A DNA stretch of 64,000 nucleotides from Antarcticibacterium sp. 1MA-6-2 (GCF_021535135.1 NZ_CP091036.1:3596001-3660000); one strand, 5' to 3'; positions 32,233 through 44,722 are shown, counted from the first letter of the stretch. Program-made: numbers and translations. Notes: generated by a model from the sequence alone, not told the origin.

Positions 32233-33288
32233 ATGAAAATATTTTCAGCCATTTTTGGTTATCTATTTTTTCTGAATTGTTTTGCGCAGGATCCTCCGCG
32301 GGTGTATGTGGCTCACAAAGCTTCAGAGAATATAGACATTGACGGGAGGGCAGATGAAAAAGACTGGAAAGAGGCCCTTTGGACGGCAGATTTTATTGAT
32401 ATTGAAGGTCAAAAAATTCCGAAGTACAAAACGAATGTAAAGATGCTTTGGGATGAGAAATACTTTTATGTTTACGCAAAAATGGAGGAGCCCCATATAT
32501 GGGCAACGCTAAAACAAAGAGATACTGTTATTTTTTACAATAATGATTTTGAAGTTTTTATTGATCCTGATGGTGACGCTCAAAAATATATGGAATTTGA
32601 GATGAATGCTTTAAATACCGTATGGGATTTAATGTTAGTTGAAGCCTACAGGGAAGGAGGAAATGCGATTGATAGTTGGAATATTGTTGGGGTGAAATCT
32701 GCAGTAAACATCGAAGGAACCCTAAATAATTCTGGAGATATTGATGAATATTGGGAAGTTGAAATTGCTATGCCCTGGTCTGTATTGACTGAGGCTGGTA
32801 ATAGTAGTAAAACTCCGGTTAATGATTTTTGGCGGGTGAATTTCTCGAGGGTGAACTGGGATCATCATATATCGAAAGGGAGGTATTCAAGAAAGAAAGC
32901 TGAGGATGGTAATTTTTTGCCGGAATATAACTGGGTATGGTCCCCGCAGGGCGTGATCAATATGCATGAACCAGAACATTGGGGATATGTCTACTTCAGC
33001 GATAATAATCCTTCAAAGAATTTCACATTTTCTCTTCCAAAAGATGAGCATATTCGCTGGAAGATGTACGAGCTATATCGGGCGCAGAAGAAATATTTTG
33101 AAAAGCATCAAAAATGGGCACGTTCAATAGAGAAAATTGAACTTGAGCCCATTTCTATTTTAGGAGCACCTGTTCATCCTGAAATCGAAATTCATTCCGC
33201 AGGATATAATATAGTTATAGAAAGTCCTTTTACAGGAATTAAGTATTTGATTAATAACAATGGAAAATTTATTCAATTAAGTAACTAA
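32233..33288 (+). CDS. Secreted CBM9-like carbohydrate-binding protein
   Basis: Intact, 351 residues. Signal peptide (residues ~1-18, NCFAQ), then a family-9-like fold: ENIDIDGRADEKDWKEALWTADFIDIEG, MLWDEKYFYVYAKMEEPHIWATLKQRD, NDFEVFIDPDGDAQKYMEFEMNALNTVWD and FWRVNFSRVNW. This domain is common as a stand-alone protein in Bacteroidota polysaccharide loci. Its role is binding, or an unproven enzyme activity. It starts directly after the GH130 stop. Confidence 0.83.
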   Translation: MKIFSAIFGYLFFLNCFAQDPPRVYVAHKASENIDIDGRADEKDWKEALWTADFIDIEGQKIPKYKTNVKMLWDEKYFYVYAKMEEPHIWATLKQRDTVIFYNNDFEVFIDPDGDAQKYMEFEMNALNTVWDLMLVEAYREGGNAIDSWNIVGVKSAVNIEGTLNNSGDIDEYWEVEIAMPWSVLTEAGNSSKTPVNDFWRVNFSRVNWDHHISKGRYSRKKAEDGNFLPEYNWVWSPQGVINMHEPEHWGYVYFSDNNPSKNFTFSLPKDEHIRWKMYELYRAQKKYFEKHQKWARSIEKIELEPISILGAPVHPEIEIHSAGYNIVIESPFTGIKYLINNNGKFIQLSN

Positions 33289-33328
33289 TTAAGCAGCCAT
33301 TTGGCAATTGAAGATCAAAACCTAAATT

Positions 33329-34447
33329 ATGAAACTGAAATTTTTACTTCTTGCGTTAAGCGTTTCTTTTTGCAGTGTTTCCTGCCAGGATAACATGCCT
33401 GCCACTCAAAAGTCAAAAGAGAATTTGGCTTCACAAGAAAAAGCAGAAAAGACAGACTTTAAATACTGGACCTGGATCACAGCAGACTCTAATAGACCCG
33501 ATTCGTCCTACACCTCTGAATTTAAAAAATATAAGGAATACGGCCTGGATGCTGTGTTAATTAATACAAATACTGATCCTCAACTGCTTGACCGTTTAAC
33601 TCCTCTTGCCACAAACGAAGGTCTTGAAGTACACGCCTGGATTATGGCAATGAACAGGCCGGGAGATAGTATCGCACTACAGCATCCCGATTGGTATGCA
33701 GTGAGCAGGGAAGGAAATTCTTCTTTTGATACCAGACCTTATGTGGATTATTACCAGTGGCTCTGCCCAACCCGTGAAGGTTCCAGGGATCACGTATTGA
33801 GTTTGGTGGAAGGCTTGGCAAAGGTGAAAGGAGTGACGAGTGTTCACCTTGACTATATTCGCCTACCAGACATTTATTTACCCATAGGTTTACTTCCGAA
33901 GTACAATTTGAAACAGGAAACGGAACTTCCGGAATTTGATTTTTGCTATTGTGACGTATGTGTGGCAGAATTTGAGAAAATTCATCATAAAAATCCACGT
34001 AATTTTGAAAATCCTGCCATAGATATGGAATGGAAACAATTTCGCCTGAACAAAATAAAAGAAGTGGTTGATGATGCCTATGAAATTGCGCATAAGAATG
34101 GTAAAATTTTAACGGCAGCAGTTTTTCCTTATCCCGAAATGGCAGATCATATGGTAAGACAACGCTGGGATAAATGGAAAATAGACGCTGTGCTTCCCAT
34201 GATTTATCACGGTTTTTACAATGAAGAAATAGATTGGATTGGATTTGCTACCAAACAGGGTGTTGAAGACCTGGAAAGTAAAAATGTGGAACTTCACACG
34301 GGAGTATATCTTCCCGATATGGACGGCGCTAAACTAAGTAAGGCAATACAGTTGGCAAAAGACAACGGGGCAAAAGGTATTTCGTTTTTTGACGGGCAGG
34401 CATTTACTCCCGAAACTCTTGAAGCCGTGAAAAATTCAAAAAAATAA
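33329..34447 (+). CDS. GHL10-like putative glycoside hydrolase, lipoprotein
   Basis: Intact, 372 residues. Lipoprotein signal with Cys near residue 19 (CSVSCQDN). A TIM-barrel pattern follows: YWTWITADSNRPDSSY, DAVLINTNTDP, VHAWIMAMNRPG, VTSVHLDYIRLPD, the CYCDVCVAEFEKIH insertion with a possible metal site, and DAVLPMIYHGFYNEEIDW. It resembles the GHL10/family-10-like glycosylhydrolases. Acidic residues at HLDYIR and FYNEE are candidate catalytic groups. The substrate is unknown. Confidence 0.75.
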   Translation: MKLKFLLLALSVSFCSVSCQDNMPATQKSKENLASQEKAEKTDFKYWTWITADSNRPDSSYTSEFKKYKEYGLDAVLINTNTDPQLLDRLTPLATNEGLEVHAWIMAMNRPGDSIALQHPDWYAVSREGNSSFDTRPYVDYYQWLCPTREGSRDHVLSLVEGLAKVKGVTSVHLDYIRLPDIYLPIGLLPKYNLKQETELPEFDFCYCDVCVAEFEKIHHKNPRNFENPAIDMEWKQFRLNKIKEVVDDAYEIAHKNGKILTAAVFPYPEMADHMVRQRWDKWKIDAVLPMIYHGFYNEEIDWIGFATKQGVEDLESKNVELHTGVYLPDMDGAKLSKAIQLAKDNGAKGISFFDGQAFTPETLEAVKNSKK

Positions 34448-34593
34448 CACGGGTACCTTTCCCATGCCTCAGTACTTTTCTGGATCTTGAGTATTGAAAA
34501 TATTTGACTGGAAAAGCTCCCTGTATTGATTACAGGGAGACTGGAGGCAGGGGCGAGTGAACTTGTGTCCACACCTGAACACTTTTGATAAAT

Positions 34594-36926
34594 ATGAAAT
34601 TTGCCAAGTATTTTCTTATTTCTCTTTTTTTGTTGGGAATAAGCTGCGAAGAAACTGAGAATCCATCCTTTGAAAAAGAAGACCTGGTTCTAATCCCGCA
34701 ACCAAAATCAATTAAAATTAATAGAGGAAGTTTTATTGTAGATAAAAATACCAGGTTAGTAATACCAGCAGATAGTTTAAGCTCTATTACAAGCATTTTA
34801 AATGATCTATTCGAAAAATCTGCTTAGGTTTTCAACTGGAACTTTCCAGGGAAGTTCCGGGGGATAATTTTATTGAATTATCGCAAAATTCTGAAATTCC
34901 CGCAGAAGGATACCAGCTCTCGGTAACTAATGATAAAGTGGTTGTTGAGGCCAATTCCAGGTTAGGATTTGTATATGCACTGGAAACCATCAGGCAATTA
35001 CTACCAAAGGAAGTAGAAAGTAGATCAATAGTATCAAACATCAACTGGACAATTCCAAATGTGGAAATTTTGGATGCACCACAATATTCGTGGAGAGGCA
35101 GTATGTTAGATGTTTCCCGCCATTTCTTCGGAAAGGAATATATTAAAGCTCACCTTGACCGAATGGCATTTCTGAAATTGAATACTTTTCACTTTCATTT
35201 GGTCGATGATCAGGGGTGGAGAATTGAGATCAAAAAATATCCCAAATTAACAGAAGTTGGAGCCTTCAGGGTAAATCAGGAAGAGAAGCACTGGAATGCA
35301 AGAAGCGTAAATGATCTGGAAACCAAAGCAACTTATGGTGGATATTATACTCAGGATGATATAAAGGAGATTGTTGCATATGCTCAGGAAAAAGGAATTC
35401 GTATAATTCCTGAAATTGAAATGCTTAGCCCACGTAATGAGTGCAATTGCTTCCTATCCCTGGCTTTCCTGTACTGGAGAACCTATCGCTGTTCCTTCAG
35501 GAGGTGTCTGGCCTATTACCAGTATTTATTGTGCCGGAAAGGAGTCTACATTTGAATTCCTGGAGGATGTGTTAATCGAAGTTATGGCTTTGTTCCCCGG
35601 TAAATATATTCACGTAGGAGGTGATGAAGCTACTAAAACTAACTGGGAAACCTGCCCCGATTGTCAGCGAAGGATTAAAGAAGAAGGACTTGCAGATGAA
35701 CATGAGCTGCAAAGCTATTTTATGAAACGCATAGAGAAATTTCTGAAAGCAAATGGCAGAACTCTTATTGGCTGGGATGAAATTTTGGAAGGCGGCCTGC
35801 CTGAAGATGCAGCTGTTATGAGTTGGCGCGGATATGAAGGAGGGTGGGAAGCCTCTAAACAAGGGCATGATGTTGTAATGACCCCAACAAGCCCTATGTA
35901 CTTTGATTATTATCAGGGAAGTCCCGATTACGAACTTGATTGCTTTTAATGCTTTTACATCACTTAGCCAGGTTTATCAATTCAGGCTAGGTTTTAGATT
36001 CAATGACGGTTGAGCAAAAGAAGCATATTCTTGGAGGACAGGCGAACCTTTGGGCAGAATATATTCCAACTCCGGAACATTCAGAATATATGCTTTTTCC
36101 AAGATTAGCAGCTTTAGCAGAAGTGGTATGGACACCAGATGATCAGCTGGAATGGAAAGATTTTTCGGTGAGAGTTCAGAAGTTGATGGACCGATTTGAA
36201 ATTATGGGAATTAATTACGCAAAAAGCGCCTACGGCATACAACCTGAATCAGAAATTAACCTGGAAACGGGAGAAGTAACGGTTTCTCTTGAAGCGGAAT
36301 TTCCCGATGTGGAGATTAAATATGCTTTTGGTGATGCAGAATTAACAGCTAATGCCAATATATATAGAGAGCCGTTAAAAATTGATTCATCTACTTCCTT
36401 AAAAGCAGCAGTTTTTGAAAATGGAAAATTGCTGGGGCTTACTATGAACAAATCTTATGTTTTTCATAAGGCTGTTGCCAAACCTGTTGAATATAAATTT
36501 CCATATAACGAGAATTATAATGGAGGCGGAAAAACAGGACTTGTGGATGTTTTAAGAGGAAGTAAATATTTCAAAGACGGTCGCTGGCAGGGATGGATAA
36601 ATCGTCCTGCAGTTGTTACTATTAATTTGGAAGAGCCTTTAGATGTTAATCAGGTTATAGTAGGAAGTCTTGAGGAGCAGGGAACGGGAATATATTTTCC
36701 TGAAAGCATTCAAGTCGAGGTTTCTGAAGATGGAATGAATTATAGAACTGTAGGAAACTTACCGCGCAAATTCCAAAGTAATCCTGGAGCAAAAATTGAA
36801 AATTTTACTATAAAGTTTGAACCTCAAAATAACATCAGCTTTGTTCGAGTAACCGCCGTGCCTTTAAAAGAAAATCCCACAGGCGGAGGTTCCTGGTTAT
36901 TTTTAGATGAAATTGAAATAAAATAA
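34594..36926 (+). CDS. GH20 beta-N-acetylhexosaminidase, lipoprotein
   Basis: Lipoprotein signal MKFAKYFLISLFLLGISCEE; an N-terminal GH20b domain; then the catalytic barrel with SWRGSMLDVSRHFF, HFHLVDDQGWRIEIKKYP, IIPEIEMPAH and the catalytic pair VGGDEATK; and a C-terminal chitobiase-like/F5-8C region. Four breaks: 34822-34829 (GCTTAGGT), 35423-35429 (GCTTAGC), 35934-35940 (ACTTGAT) and 35986-35992 (GCTAGGT). GCCGGT, GCCGGC, ACCGGT and GCCGGT restore FEKSAGFQLEL, EIEMPAHVMSAI, YEPVAFNAF and FEPVLDSM, for 775 residues. It releases beta-linked GlcNAc/GalNAc, fitting the N-glycan locus. The ATG at 34594 is preferred over an upstream TTG because it begins the signal. Confidence 0.9.
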
Positions 36927-36930
36927 AACT

Positions 36931-39193
36931 ATGGTTTCAGGGTTAAAATTATTTGTATCGGGGGTTTTGGTTTTAGCTTCAGTTCATTTTTGTAGAGCAC
37001 AGGAAGATTTTTCACTCTAGTAAATTATGTAAATCCATTTATTGGAACTTCCAATTACGGAGCGACAAACCCTGGAGCAATTGCACCAAGAGGAATGGCG
37101 AGTGTTTCTCCTTTTAATGTTGCGGGAAAGGAAAACAAACTTGAAAAAGACAGCCAGTGGTTGTCAAATCCTTACGTATACGAGAATACTTTTTTAACGG
37201 GTTTTAGTCACGTAAATATGAGTGGGGTAGGCTGTCCCGAGCTGGGAGTCATTATTACAATGCCTACAACGGGATCACTTGAAACAGATCATTTAAAATA
37301 CGGCACTACCTATTCAAAGGAAATTGCAAAAGCTGGTTATTATTCGGTTAACCTGGATAAGTATAATGTAAAGGCAGAAGCGACTGCCACTACCAGGACC
37401 GGACTTACAAGGTATTCCTTTCCAGCAGGGAAATCCAACATTCTGCTCAACTTAGGTTTGGGATTAACTAATGAGCAGGGGGCGATGGTTCATATTGTTT
37501 CCCCCAGCGAAATTGAAGGAATGCGTATGGTTGGTAGTTTTTGCTATAATAGTGCAGAAGAGGCTTATCCGGTTTATTTCGTCGCCAAATTCTCAGAACT
37601 ACTGATGATTTTGGGATTTGGAAAACACCTTACAAATATGAAGGAGTGGAGGCACAGTGGATGACCTACAATGGAAAAACCCGTATTAAAAATGGATTTA
37701 CACGTGAGGTTGTGGGGGATAGCATTGGGGCATATATGAGTTACGACTTTAAAAAACCCCAACAAGTGGAGGTAAAAATTGGAGTTTCTTATGTGAGTAT
37801 AGAAAATGCAAGAGAAAATTTGGAGAAAGAAGTAGGAGATTCCAATTTTGAAAAAGTTTATACCAATACAAGGGAGGAATGGAATAAGAAGTTGAAAGTT
37901 ATTGAAGTTGAGGGAGGAACTGAAGATGAAAAAACTATTTTCTACACCGCTCTATATCATACTCAAATTCATCCCAATATTTTGAATGACATCAATGGAG
38001 AATATCCTGAAATAGCTACAGGAAAAACGGGGAAAACTGAAGGAACCCGCTATACTACTTTCTCACTCTGGGATACTTATAGAAATTATCACCAATTAAT
38101 GAGTTTGCTTTATCCTGAAGAACAATTGAACATGGTAAAATCCATGCTGGAGATGTATGATGAAAACGGCTGGTTGCCAAAATGGGAATTGAACTCTACT
38201 GAAACTTTTACTATGGTTGGTGATCCCGCTGCAGTTGTGTTGGCAGACACTTATTTGCAGAGCCTTACAAATTTTAATGTAGAGAAAGCTTACGAAGCTA
38301 TGTTGAAAAGCGCAAGAGATACGGTAAATAATCCTTTGCGGCCGGGGTTAAAGGAGTACATTGATAATGGATACATAGGTGTTGACAGCAATATTGAAGG
38401 CCCTGTTTCTATTACACAGGAATATAACATTGCAGATTATGCCATCGCACAATTGGCGAAAAAGTTAGGAAAGAAAGGAGATTATCAGGAATTTTTAGAT
38501 AGATCCTTATCTTACAAAAAGCTTTATAACCCCAGTACAAAATTTCTCCAGCCAAAAAACAAGGATGGCTCCTGGTATGCAGATTTTGATCCTTTGGCAG
38601 GGGCCAACTTTACCAAAAATCCTGGGTATATTGAAGGAAATGCATGGCAGTACCTTTTTATGGTTCCTCATGACATTGATGGTCTAATAAAAATAATGGG
38701 AGGTAAGCGTAAATTTGAGGCAAGACTGGATGAGCTTTTCGCCAGGGGACATTTTGACATGGCGAATGAACCTGATTTTGCTTACGGTTACCTGTATAAT
38801 TTTATCCCGGGGAAAGAGTATAAAGCTTCGGAAAAGATAGGAGAATTAATAAAGACTTATTATAAAAACTCTCCGGATGGTCTCCCCGGGAACGATGATA
38901 CGGGAACAATGAGTGCGTGGGTAATCTATTCTATGATGGGAATATATCCCATTACTCCGGGTAAGCCTATGTATACCTTAATTGCCCCTTCTTTTGAAAA
39001 AATCACTATTAATTTAGACAGAAATTATTTTAATAGAAGTCAACTCATTATAAGCTCTAATGCTTCAGATGAAAATAAGATAATTAAGGATATTAGCCTT
39101 AACGGGAGAAGTTTGAAAAACACATTTTTTGTTTCTTTTAAGAGTTTATTAGAAGCTTCCAGGCTTGACTTTGATCTAACCAATAAAAAGTAG
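36931..39193 (+). CDS. GH92 alpha-mannosidase, secreted
   Basis: Signal peptide ending near CRAQ, then the GH92 start NYVNPFIGTSNYGATNPGAIAPRGM, GFSHVNMSGVGCPELGV, YTTFSLWDTYRNYHQLMSLLYP and GNDDTGTMSAWVIYSMMGIYP (catalytic acidic residues and Ca-binding region). GH92 exo-acting alpha-mannosidases trim alpha-1,2/1,3/1,6 mannose. Frame breaks: 37014-37021 (ACTCTAGT; ACCGGT gives FSPVNYVNPFIG) and 37598-37603 (ACTACT; ACCGGT gives FSEPVDDFGIWK). The corrected length is 753 residues. The second GH92 of this locus is at 53748. Confidence 0.9.
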
Positions 39194-39340
39194 TTCCCGC
39201 TCTCTGCTGTAAGTATTTAGACCGCATGTTGTTCAGCTATTGCCTGCTGTTGTTCGTCGAAAATGGTGTTTATACTTAACACTATTATAACAATTGATTT
39301 ATATTTACCCTCATTCACAATTAAAATAAATTATAAAAAC

Positions 39341-42300
39341 ATGAAAATTAAATTACTTATTTTCTACAGTATTGTGTTCGGTTTTTTAAGCCAAAACGGC
39401 TTTGCTCAGGACCAGACGGTATCTGGAACTATTACCGATGCACAAAGCGGAATGCCTCTACCGGGAGTTACGGTGGTCGAGAAAGGCACTAATAATGGGA
39501 CTGCCTCCGACATAGATGGAAATTATTCCATTGATGTGCCTTCTGAGGCTGTTCTGGTTTTTTCAATGGTTGGTTTTGGCTCTTATGAAGTTGAAGTTGG
39601 TCAACAAACCAACATTGATGTTCAGCTTTCTGAAGATATGGAATCTCTCAATGAAGTAGTTGTAACAGCTTTAGGTATTAAGAGAGAGACTAAAGCACTG
39701 GGATATGCGATGAGTGAGGTGGACGGAGAGGAGTTGGTGCAGACCAATACCATTAACCCGGTACGTGGATTACAGGGAAAAGTTGCTGGGGTAAGTATTG
39801 GAGCATCAGATGGAGGTCTTTTTGGTAATTCTAAAATTCAAATTAGAGGGGTATCTTCCTTAAATTCCAGTAATAACCAGCCTATCTTTGTTATAGATGG
39901 AGTAATTCTGGATAATAATGTTTCGAATGAAAGTCCAGATTGGGCATCAAATGCCAATGACTACGGTAACATTTTAAAGAACCTTAATCCCGATGATTAC
40001 GAAAGTGTTTCGATTCTAAAAGGTGCTGCTGCCACTGCGTTATATGGATCAAGAGGTATTAATGGAGTTATATTAATAGAGACTAAGAGTGGTGCTAGAT
40101 GAGAGGATTAGGTGTAAATATAAGTCAGTCTATTGGTATTGATCACGTTTACAGGCAGCCTGGTCTACAAAATGAATATGGTCCAGGAACTCTTCCCGGC
40201 TATGTAGGTTATGGAGAGCAGGATGAGCAAGGTAACTATTATAGGTTTTCTCCTCAGTTTTATTATAATGAAGAGGGAGATCCTACTTTAATTAATCACC
40301 CTGGAGGCGGATTGAGCTACGGGCCAAGATTTGATGGAAGGGAAATTCAGGATTATGACGGTAATATGGTGCCATATTTGCCTCAGGAAGATAATATGCT
40401 CGATGCATATGAGACAGGTTTAAATAGTAATACTCACGTTGCAGTGAGTGGAGGAAATGAAAAAGGTAACTTTTACCTATCGGATTCCTATAGTACAAGA
40501 ACCGGAGTTTTACCTAATAATAGTTTTGATAGAAACTCTGTATCTCTTAGAGCTGCATATGAACTTGCTCCATGGTTAAGAGCAAATGGTTCTATTTCCT
40601 TTACACAGTCTGCGGCGAGAAATGCCAGAAGTGATATTTCGGAACTGTTTTTCTCAGGAGGATTTGAGAGGATTTATAATACCGATAAGTTTTCTCAGCG
40701 ACAATATTGGCAGGCTCCTCACGGAGGGGTACCAAGTACTAACTATGGTGATGAATATGCATATGCACCTAATCGCGGTCTTTGGTTTGGATTTAATACC
40801 ATGGATGATGCGCGCAAAGAAACTGTTGTAAGACCTATCGTCGGTTTGTCAATGGACCTTGCTCCGGGAATAACTTTGGGAGTAGAAGGTAGTATGAATT
40901 ATTACACCATTCATTATGAATCAAAATCTTTAGGATCTGGCTTTGCTAATGAAGGAGGAGGTTATACACTAGATCATTCAAGAGATGTAAGTAGAACCGG
41001 AAAAATAACTTTAAACGCAAACAGACAAATCAGTGATGACCTTTCAATTCAACTCTTAGTTGGAGGTGAAATATGGGATCAGGAGAGGTCTAATAGTAAT
41101 GTTAGAACAGACGGAGGACTAGTAGTTCCGGGAAGATTTTTTATAGGAAACTCAAGGAGAGATCCAATTGGTACTGCTGGTGTTTCCGGTACTAAACAAA
41201 TTAATTCTCTTTACTTTTTATCAAGTTTTGGTTACAAAGAACAACTTTTCCTTGATGTAACTGGACGTAATGACTGGTCTTCGGCATTAGTTTACACAAA
41301 TGGAACTGGTAACAATTCATATTTCTATCCTTCAGTTTCCACTTCATGGATTTTTGATGAAACTTTTGAATTACCACAGTGGGTTACTTTTGGTAAATTA
41401 CGTGCATCGTGGGCTCAGGTAGGTAGTGATACAGACCCTTATGCAATAAACCAGGGGTATGGTATTGGAAGTTATGAAATGGAAGGTGGTAATTTTGTTT
41501 ATCATAACAGCATATCAACTACTTTAGTTGACAGGGAGATACAACCAGAACGAAAAAACTCATTTGAGATAGGAGCAGATGTAAGATTATTTGATAACCG
41601 TCTTGGGTTGGATGTTGCTTACTATGACGAAACTATTAAGAATCAGATAGGCTCAGTTCCTATTCCTTATGAGTCAGGTTACAATAATTTATTTACCAAT
41701 ATTGGTACTCTTAGTAATTATGGGGTTGAATTAAGTTTAACAGTAGATCCTATTAGAACAGAAGACTTTAGATGGAGATCAATATTTAATTACTGGAATA
41801 ATACAACAAAAGTATTAGATCTACATGAGGATTATGGTGATTATAAAACTTTAGGAGGAGATATATCTTATGGAAATTTCCGAATAGGTTCTGTTGCTTT
41901 TGAAGGAGGAGAATATGGAGTTTTAATGTCTGATAGTGCAAAGAAATTATGGCAATCTACAGATGCTAACGGGAATCCTATTGACGATCCAAGAAATGGT
42001 ATGCCATTATTGAATTACAGTGATTCAAGGAGAGGAGCCGCCTTTGTTAGAAGTGGCACGGTGGAAGAGGTTGGAAAAGTTCAACCAGATTTTGAAGGAT
42101 CATGGAACAATGAATTTACTTATAAAGGTCTTTCTTTGTCAATCTTAATGGATGCTCGAATTGGAGGACATATCGCTTCTTATTCCAGTAGATATGGAAC
42201 GGCCTATGGATATTTAGATGCTTCATTAAGAGGTAGAGCTCCTGAATTTGGAGGTGTTTCCTGGACTTCAACTTATCCTGATACACAGGGGCAACAGTTT

Positions 42301-42750
42301 GGTGATGGAATTATTCCCGAAGGAGTTTTTCAATCAGGACAAACAGTTACTACACCAAATGGTGCTGTCGTTGAGGTTGGAGGAATGACATATCAGGAAG
42401 CATTTGATCAGGGCTATGTTGAGCCTACACACGCTGGTTATTATCACTATTTTTCTAATTCCTGGGGGGGTGGTGTTGTAAATGATGACTGGTTTACTGA
42501 ACTTACTTATGTTTCTTTGAGAAATATCTCTATAGGATACACTTTCCCAAGAAGCATCAGTGAAAAATTAAATGCCCGCAACCTGTACATTGGTGTTAAT
42601 GGGAGAAATTTAGCTTATTTATATAATTCAATGCCTAATAATATTAATCCTGAAAGCTTCAGGGGTACAACGAGTTCTGACTCTTTTAGGGAAAGATCTT
42701 TTACACCGTATCAGGCTAGTTATACAATGACAGTATCGTTAGATTTTTAA
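39341..42750 (+). CDS. SusC/RagA-family TonB-dependent outer-membrane transporter
   Basis: Signal peptide (to FAQ near residue 23), a carboxypeptidase-like regulatory domain (VSGTITDAQSGMPLPGVTVVEKGTNNGTASDIDGNYSI), a plug (GVSSLNSSNNQPIFVIDGVILDN, ILKGAAATALYGSRGINGVILI), then a ~880-residue barrel ending in ASYTMTVSLDF. The frame breaks at 40094-40099 (GCTAGA). Restoring GCCGGT before ATG gives KSGAGMRGLGVNIS and 1136 residues. It imports oligosaccharides with the SusD that follows. The ATG at 39341 is chosen because the signal peptide starts there. Confidence 0.92.
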
Positions 42751-42768
42751 GAAAAAATAGTAATTATT

Positions 42769-44628
42769 ATGAAAAATACATATAAAGGAATCTTATTCTT
42801 CCTGATGATTTTTGCCATCGGGTGTGACAAAGAGGATTTTGCAGAATTAAATAGTAATCCATCTACGGTTTCTGAACCGGAGCTAAGATTTTCCATTACT
42901 AAGGCAGTGGAACAGATGTATGGGAATGATTATACGAGTTGGTTTTACAACGCGTTTGATTACACTTACCCATGGTCCCAGGTAGTTACAGGGGGTGTAA
43001 ACAGTGGTAATACAGAGGGTGTCGTTGAGATGGGGCCTACTGGTGATCAAAATATATATGCATCTTTAATTCCAACTGTAAGAGATATAAGAGCAAGAAT
43101 CGACGCGATGAGTCCTGAACAGCAGGAAGAGAGACGGGCAATGAGAGCCATGACCTTTCCTATCCAAATTCAGCTTACTATAAGCCTTAGTGATTATTAT
43201 GGTTCTATTATTTATTCAGAAGCGGGGATGGCTCCTTATACTTCCCCTCCATTAATTACTCCTAAGTATGATTCACAGGAAGAACTCTTTGATATTTGGT
43301 TAGCTGAACTGGATGCTGCTATAGAGGATTTACTGGCACCAGATCAATTTGAAATTGGTGCACAGGATGTAATCTATGGTGGTGATTACACTAAATGGGC
43401 TAAATTCTGTAATCTTCTGAAGTTAAAAATTGCTGCCAGACTTGTAAATGCTGATAGGGCAAAAGCTCTTGGTATTGTAGCTGAAGTCATAAACTCTCCT
43501 GCAGGTTATATGAGCAGTCTTGAGGACGATTTTATCTACCAAAGAGGAATAGAATATTTTGGAACAGGAGAAGGAGTGCAACCAGGTATTGGTGGGGAAA
43601 ATTTAATCGACTTTATGGTTGATAATAAGGATCCAAGAGTACGGGTTCTTTTTGAAAAAAACTCATTTAACGGTGAGGTGGTACAGGCATTTATTGATGC
43701 AGGAAAACCTTTACCTCCATACGTAGAACAATATGTACAACTTGATGGATCCGGAAATTTCGCAGGATGGTCTGGACCGGGTGAGCCCTGGGTTAGATAT
43801 TTTGGAGCACCTCTTGCTCCAGATGCAGTTTTCGAGGGTGGAAATGATTTTTATTTCAATCAGGGTATCGTAAACAGGATAAATTTAGGTGGTGTTGAAA
43901 AAACGTATGAGTCTACCTCAGATTTTAATGAGAGAGTAGTTCGTACTGGTTATCCGTTTGTGTATCCTACAAAACCTGGAGGACGTGTTCTGGAATTAAG
44001 AGATAATTACCCGCCTCTTGAAGTGATATTAGGTTCTTCAGCGGAAACTTATCTTTATTTAGCTGAATTTAAATTATTGGGTGCAAATATACCTGGAGAA
44101 GCTCAGGAATACTTTAACAGAGGAGTAGAGCTTTCGGTTGGAAGATTAGATGAACTGGCAGAAAATAACCGTTTTCCATATTATAATGAAGATCCCGTGT
44201 ACACGAATGCTGAATTAGCTGCGGCGGGTGCTACTGCTTTAAAATCTGGGGAAATACAAAACTTACTGTCTCAACCAGCTTATGATCTAAGTTCAAATGG
44301 TCTGGAAAAAGTTTATATCCAGCAGTATATTAATTTCGCTGCAACTCCAGGTGATCTATGGACAACTGTGCGTCGTTCAGGAATTCCTAAGAGAAACAGT
44401 GAAGTGTTTGCCTGGGATCCTCTTTTGGCTGGAGGTTCTGAGTTAATTATTCCTCGTCGATTTATGATTAATACTCCTACACAGGATAATAAAAATTTCC
44501 AGAATGCAATGGAAGCTTATACAAATCAGGGATTTACAACAGGAACCAACGATCCTAATATCCTGAATAATGAAAGGATTTGGTGGGATGAAGAAAATCC
44601 TGACTACGGAGCCGGGCCGATTCAATAA
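42769..44628 (+). CDS. SusD/RagB-family glycan-binding lipoprotein
   Basis: Intact, 619 residues. Lipobox FAIGCDKE near residue 18; alpha-helical TPR-like SusD fold; partner of the SusC 18 bases upstream. It resembles the SusD-like 2 subgroup (PTVRDIRARIDAMSPEQQ, GDYTKWAKFCNLLKLKIAARLVNAD, LYLAEFKLLGANI, and YINFAATPGDLWTTVRRSGIPKRNS near the C terminus). It binds glycans at the cell surface and caps the SusC pore. No damage is seen. Confidence 0.9.
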   Translation: MKNTYKGILFFLMIFAIGCDKEDFAELNSNPSTVSEPELRFSITKAVEQMYGNDYTSWFYNAFDYTYPWSQVVTGGVNSGNTEGVVEMGPTGDQNIYASLIPTVRDIRARIDAMSPEQQEERRAMRAMTFPIQIQLTISLSDYYGSIIYSEAGMAPYTSPPLITPKYDSQEELFDIWLAELDAAIEDLLAPDQFEIGAQDVIYGGDYTKWAKFCNLLKLKIAARLVNADRAKALGIVAEVINSPAGYMSSLEDDFIYQRGIEYFGTGEGVQPGIGGENLIDFMVDNKDPRVRVLFEKNSFNGEVVQAFIDAGKPLPPYVEQYVQLDGSGNFAGWSGPGEPWVRYFGAPLAPDAVFEGGNDFYFNQGIVNRINLGGVEKTYESTSDFNERVVRTGYPFVYPTKPGGRVLELRDNYPPLEVILGSSAETYLYLAEFKLLGANIPGEAQEYFNRGVELSVGRLDELAENNRFPYYNEDPVYTNAELAAAGATALKSGEIQNLLSQPAYDLSSNGLEKVYIQQYINFAATPGDLWTTVRRSGIPKRNSEVFAWDPLLAGGSELIIPRRFMINTPTQDNKNFQNAMEAYTNQGFTTGTNDPNILNNERIWWDEENPDYGAGPIQ

Positions 44629-44666
44629 AAAGCCCTAAGTCAATTAGTAAAATTATTTGGATTTTG

Positions 44667-44700
44667 AAAAAAGGGAATTTTAAAAAGTTCCCTTTTTTTT
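44667..44700 (+). terminator. Rho-independent terminator/attenuator after SusCD
   Basis: Stem AAAAAAGGGAA / TTCCCTTTTTT with a ~10-base loop, ending in a T tract, 40 bases after the SusD stop. Downstream genes run in the same direction, so it probably lowers expression of the enzymes relative to susCD. Confidence 0.75.
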
Positions 44701-44722
44701 AAATAACTTTAAGTATTCAGTA

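Noticed and set aside
35962-35968. ACTTAGC inside the GH20 gene as a scar
   Set aside because: Reading it as is (Ser-Leu-Ser) keeps the frame between the two nearby scars at 35934 and 35986.
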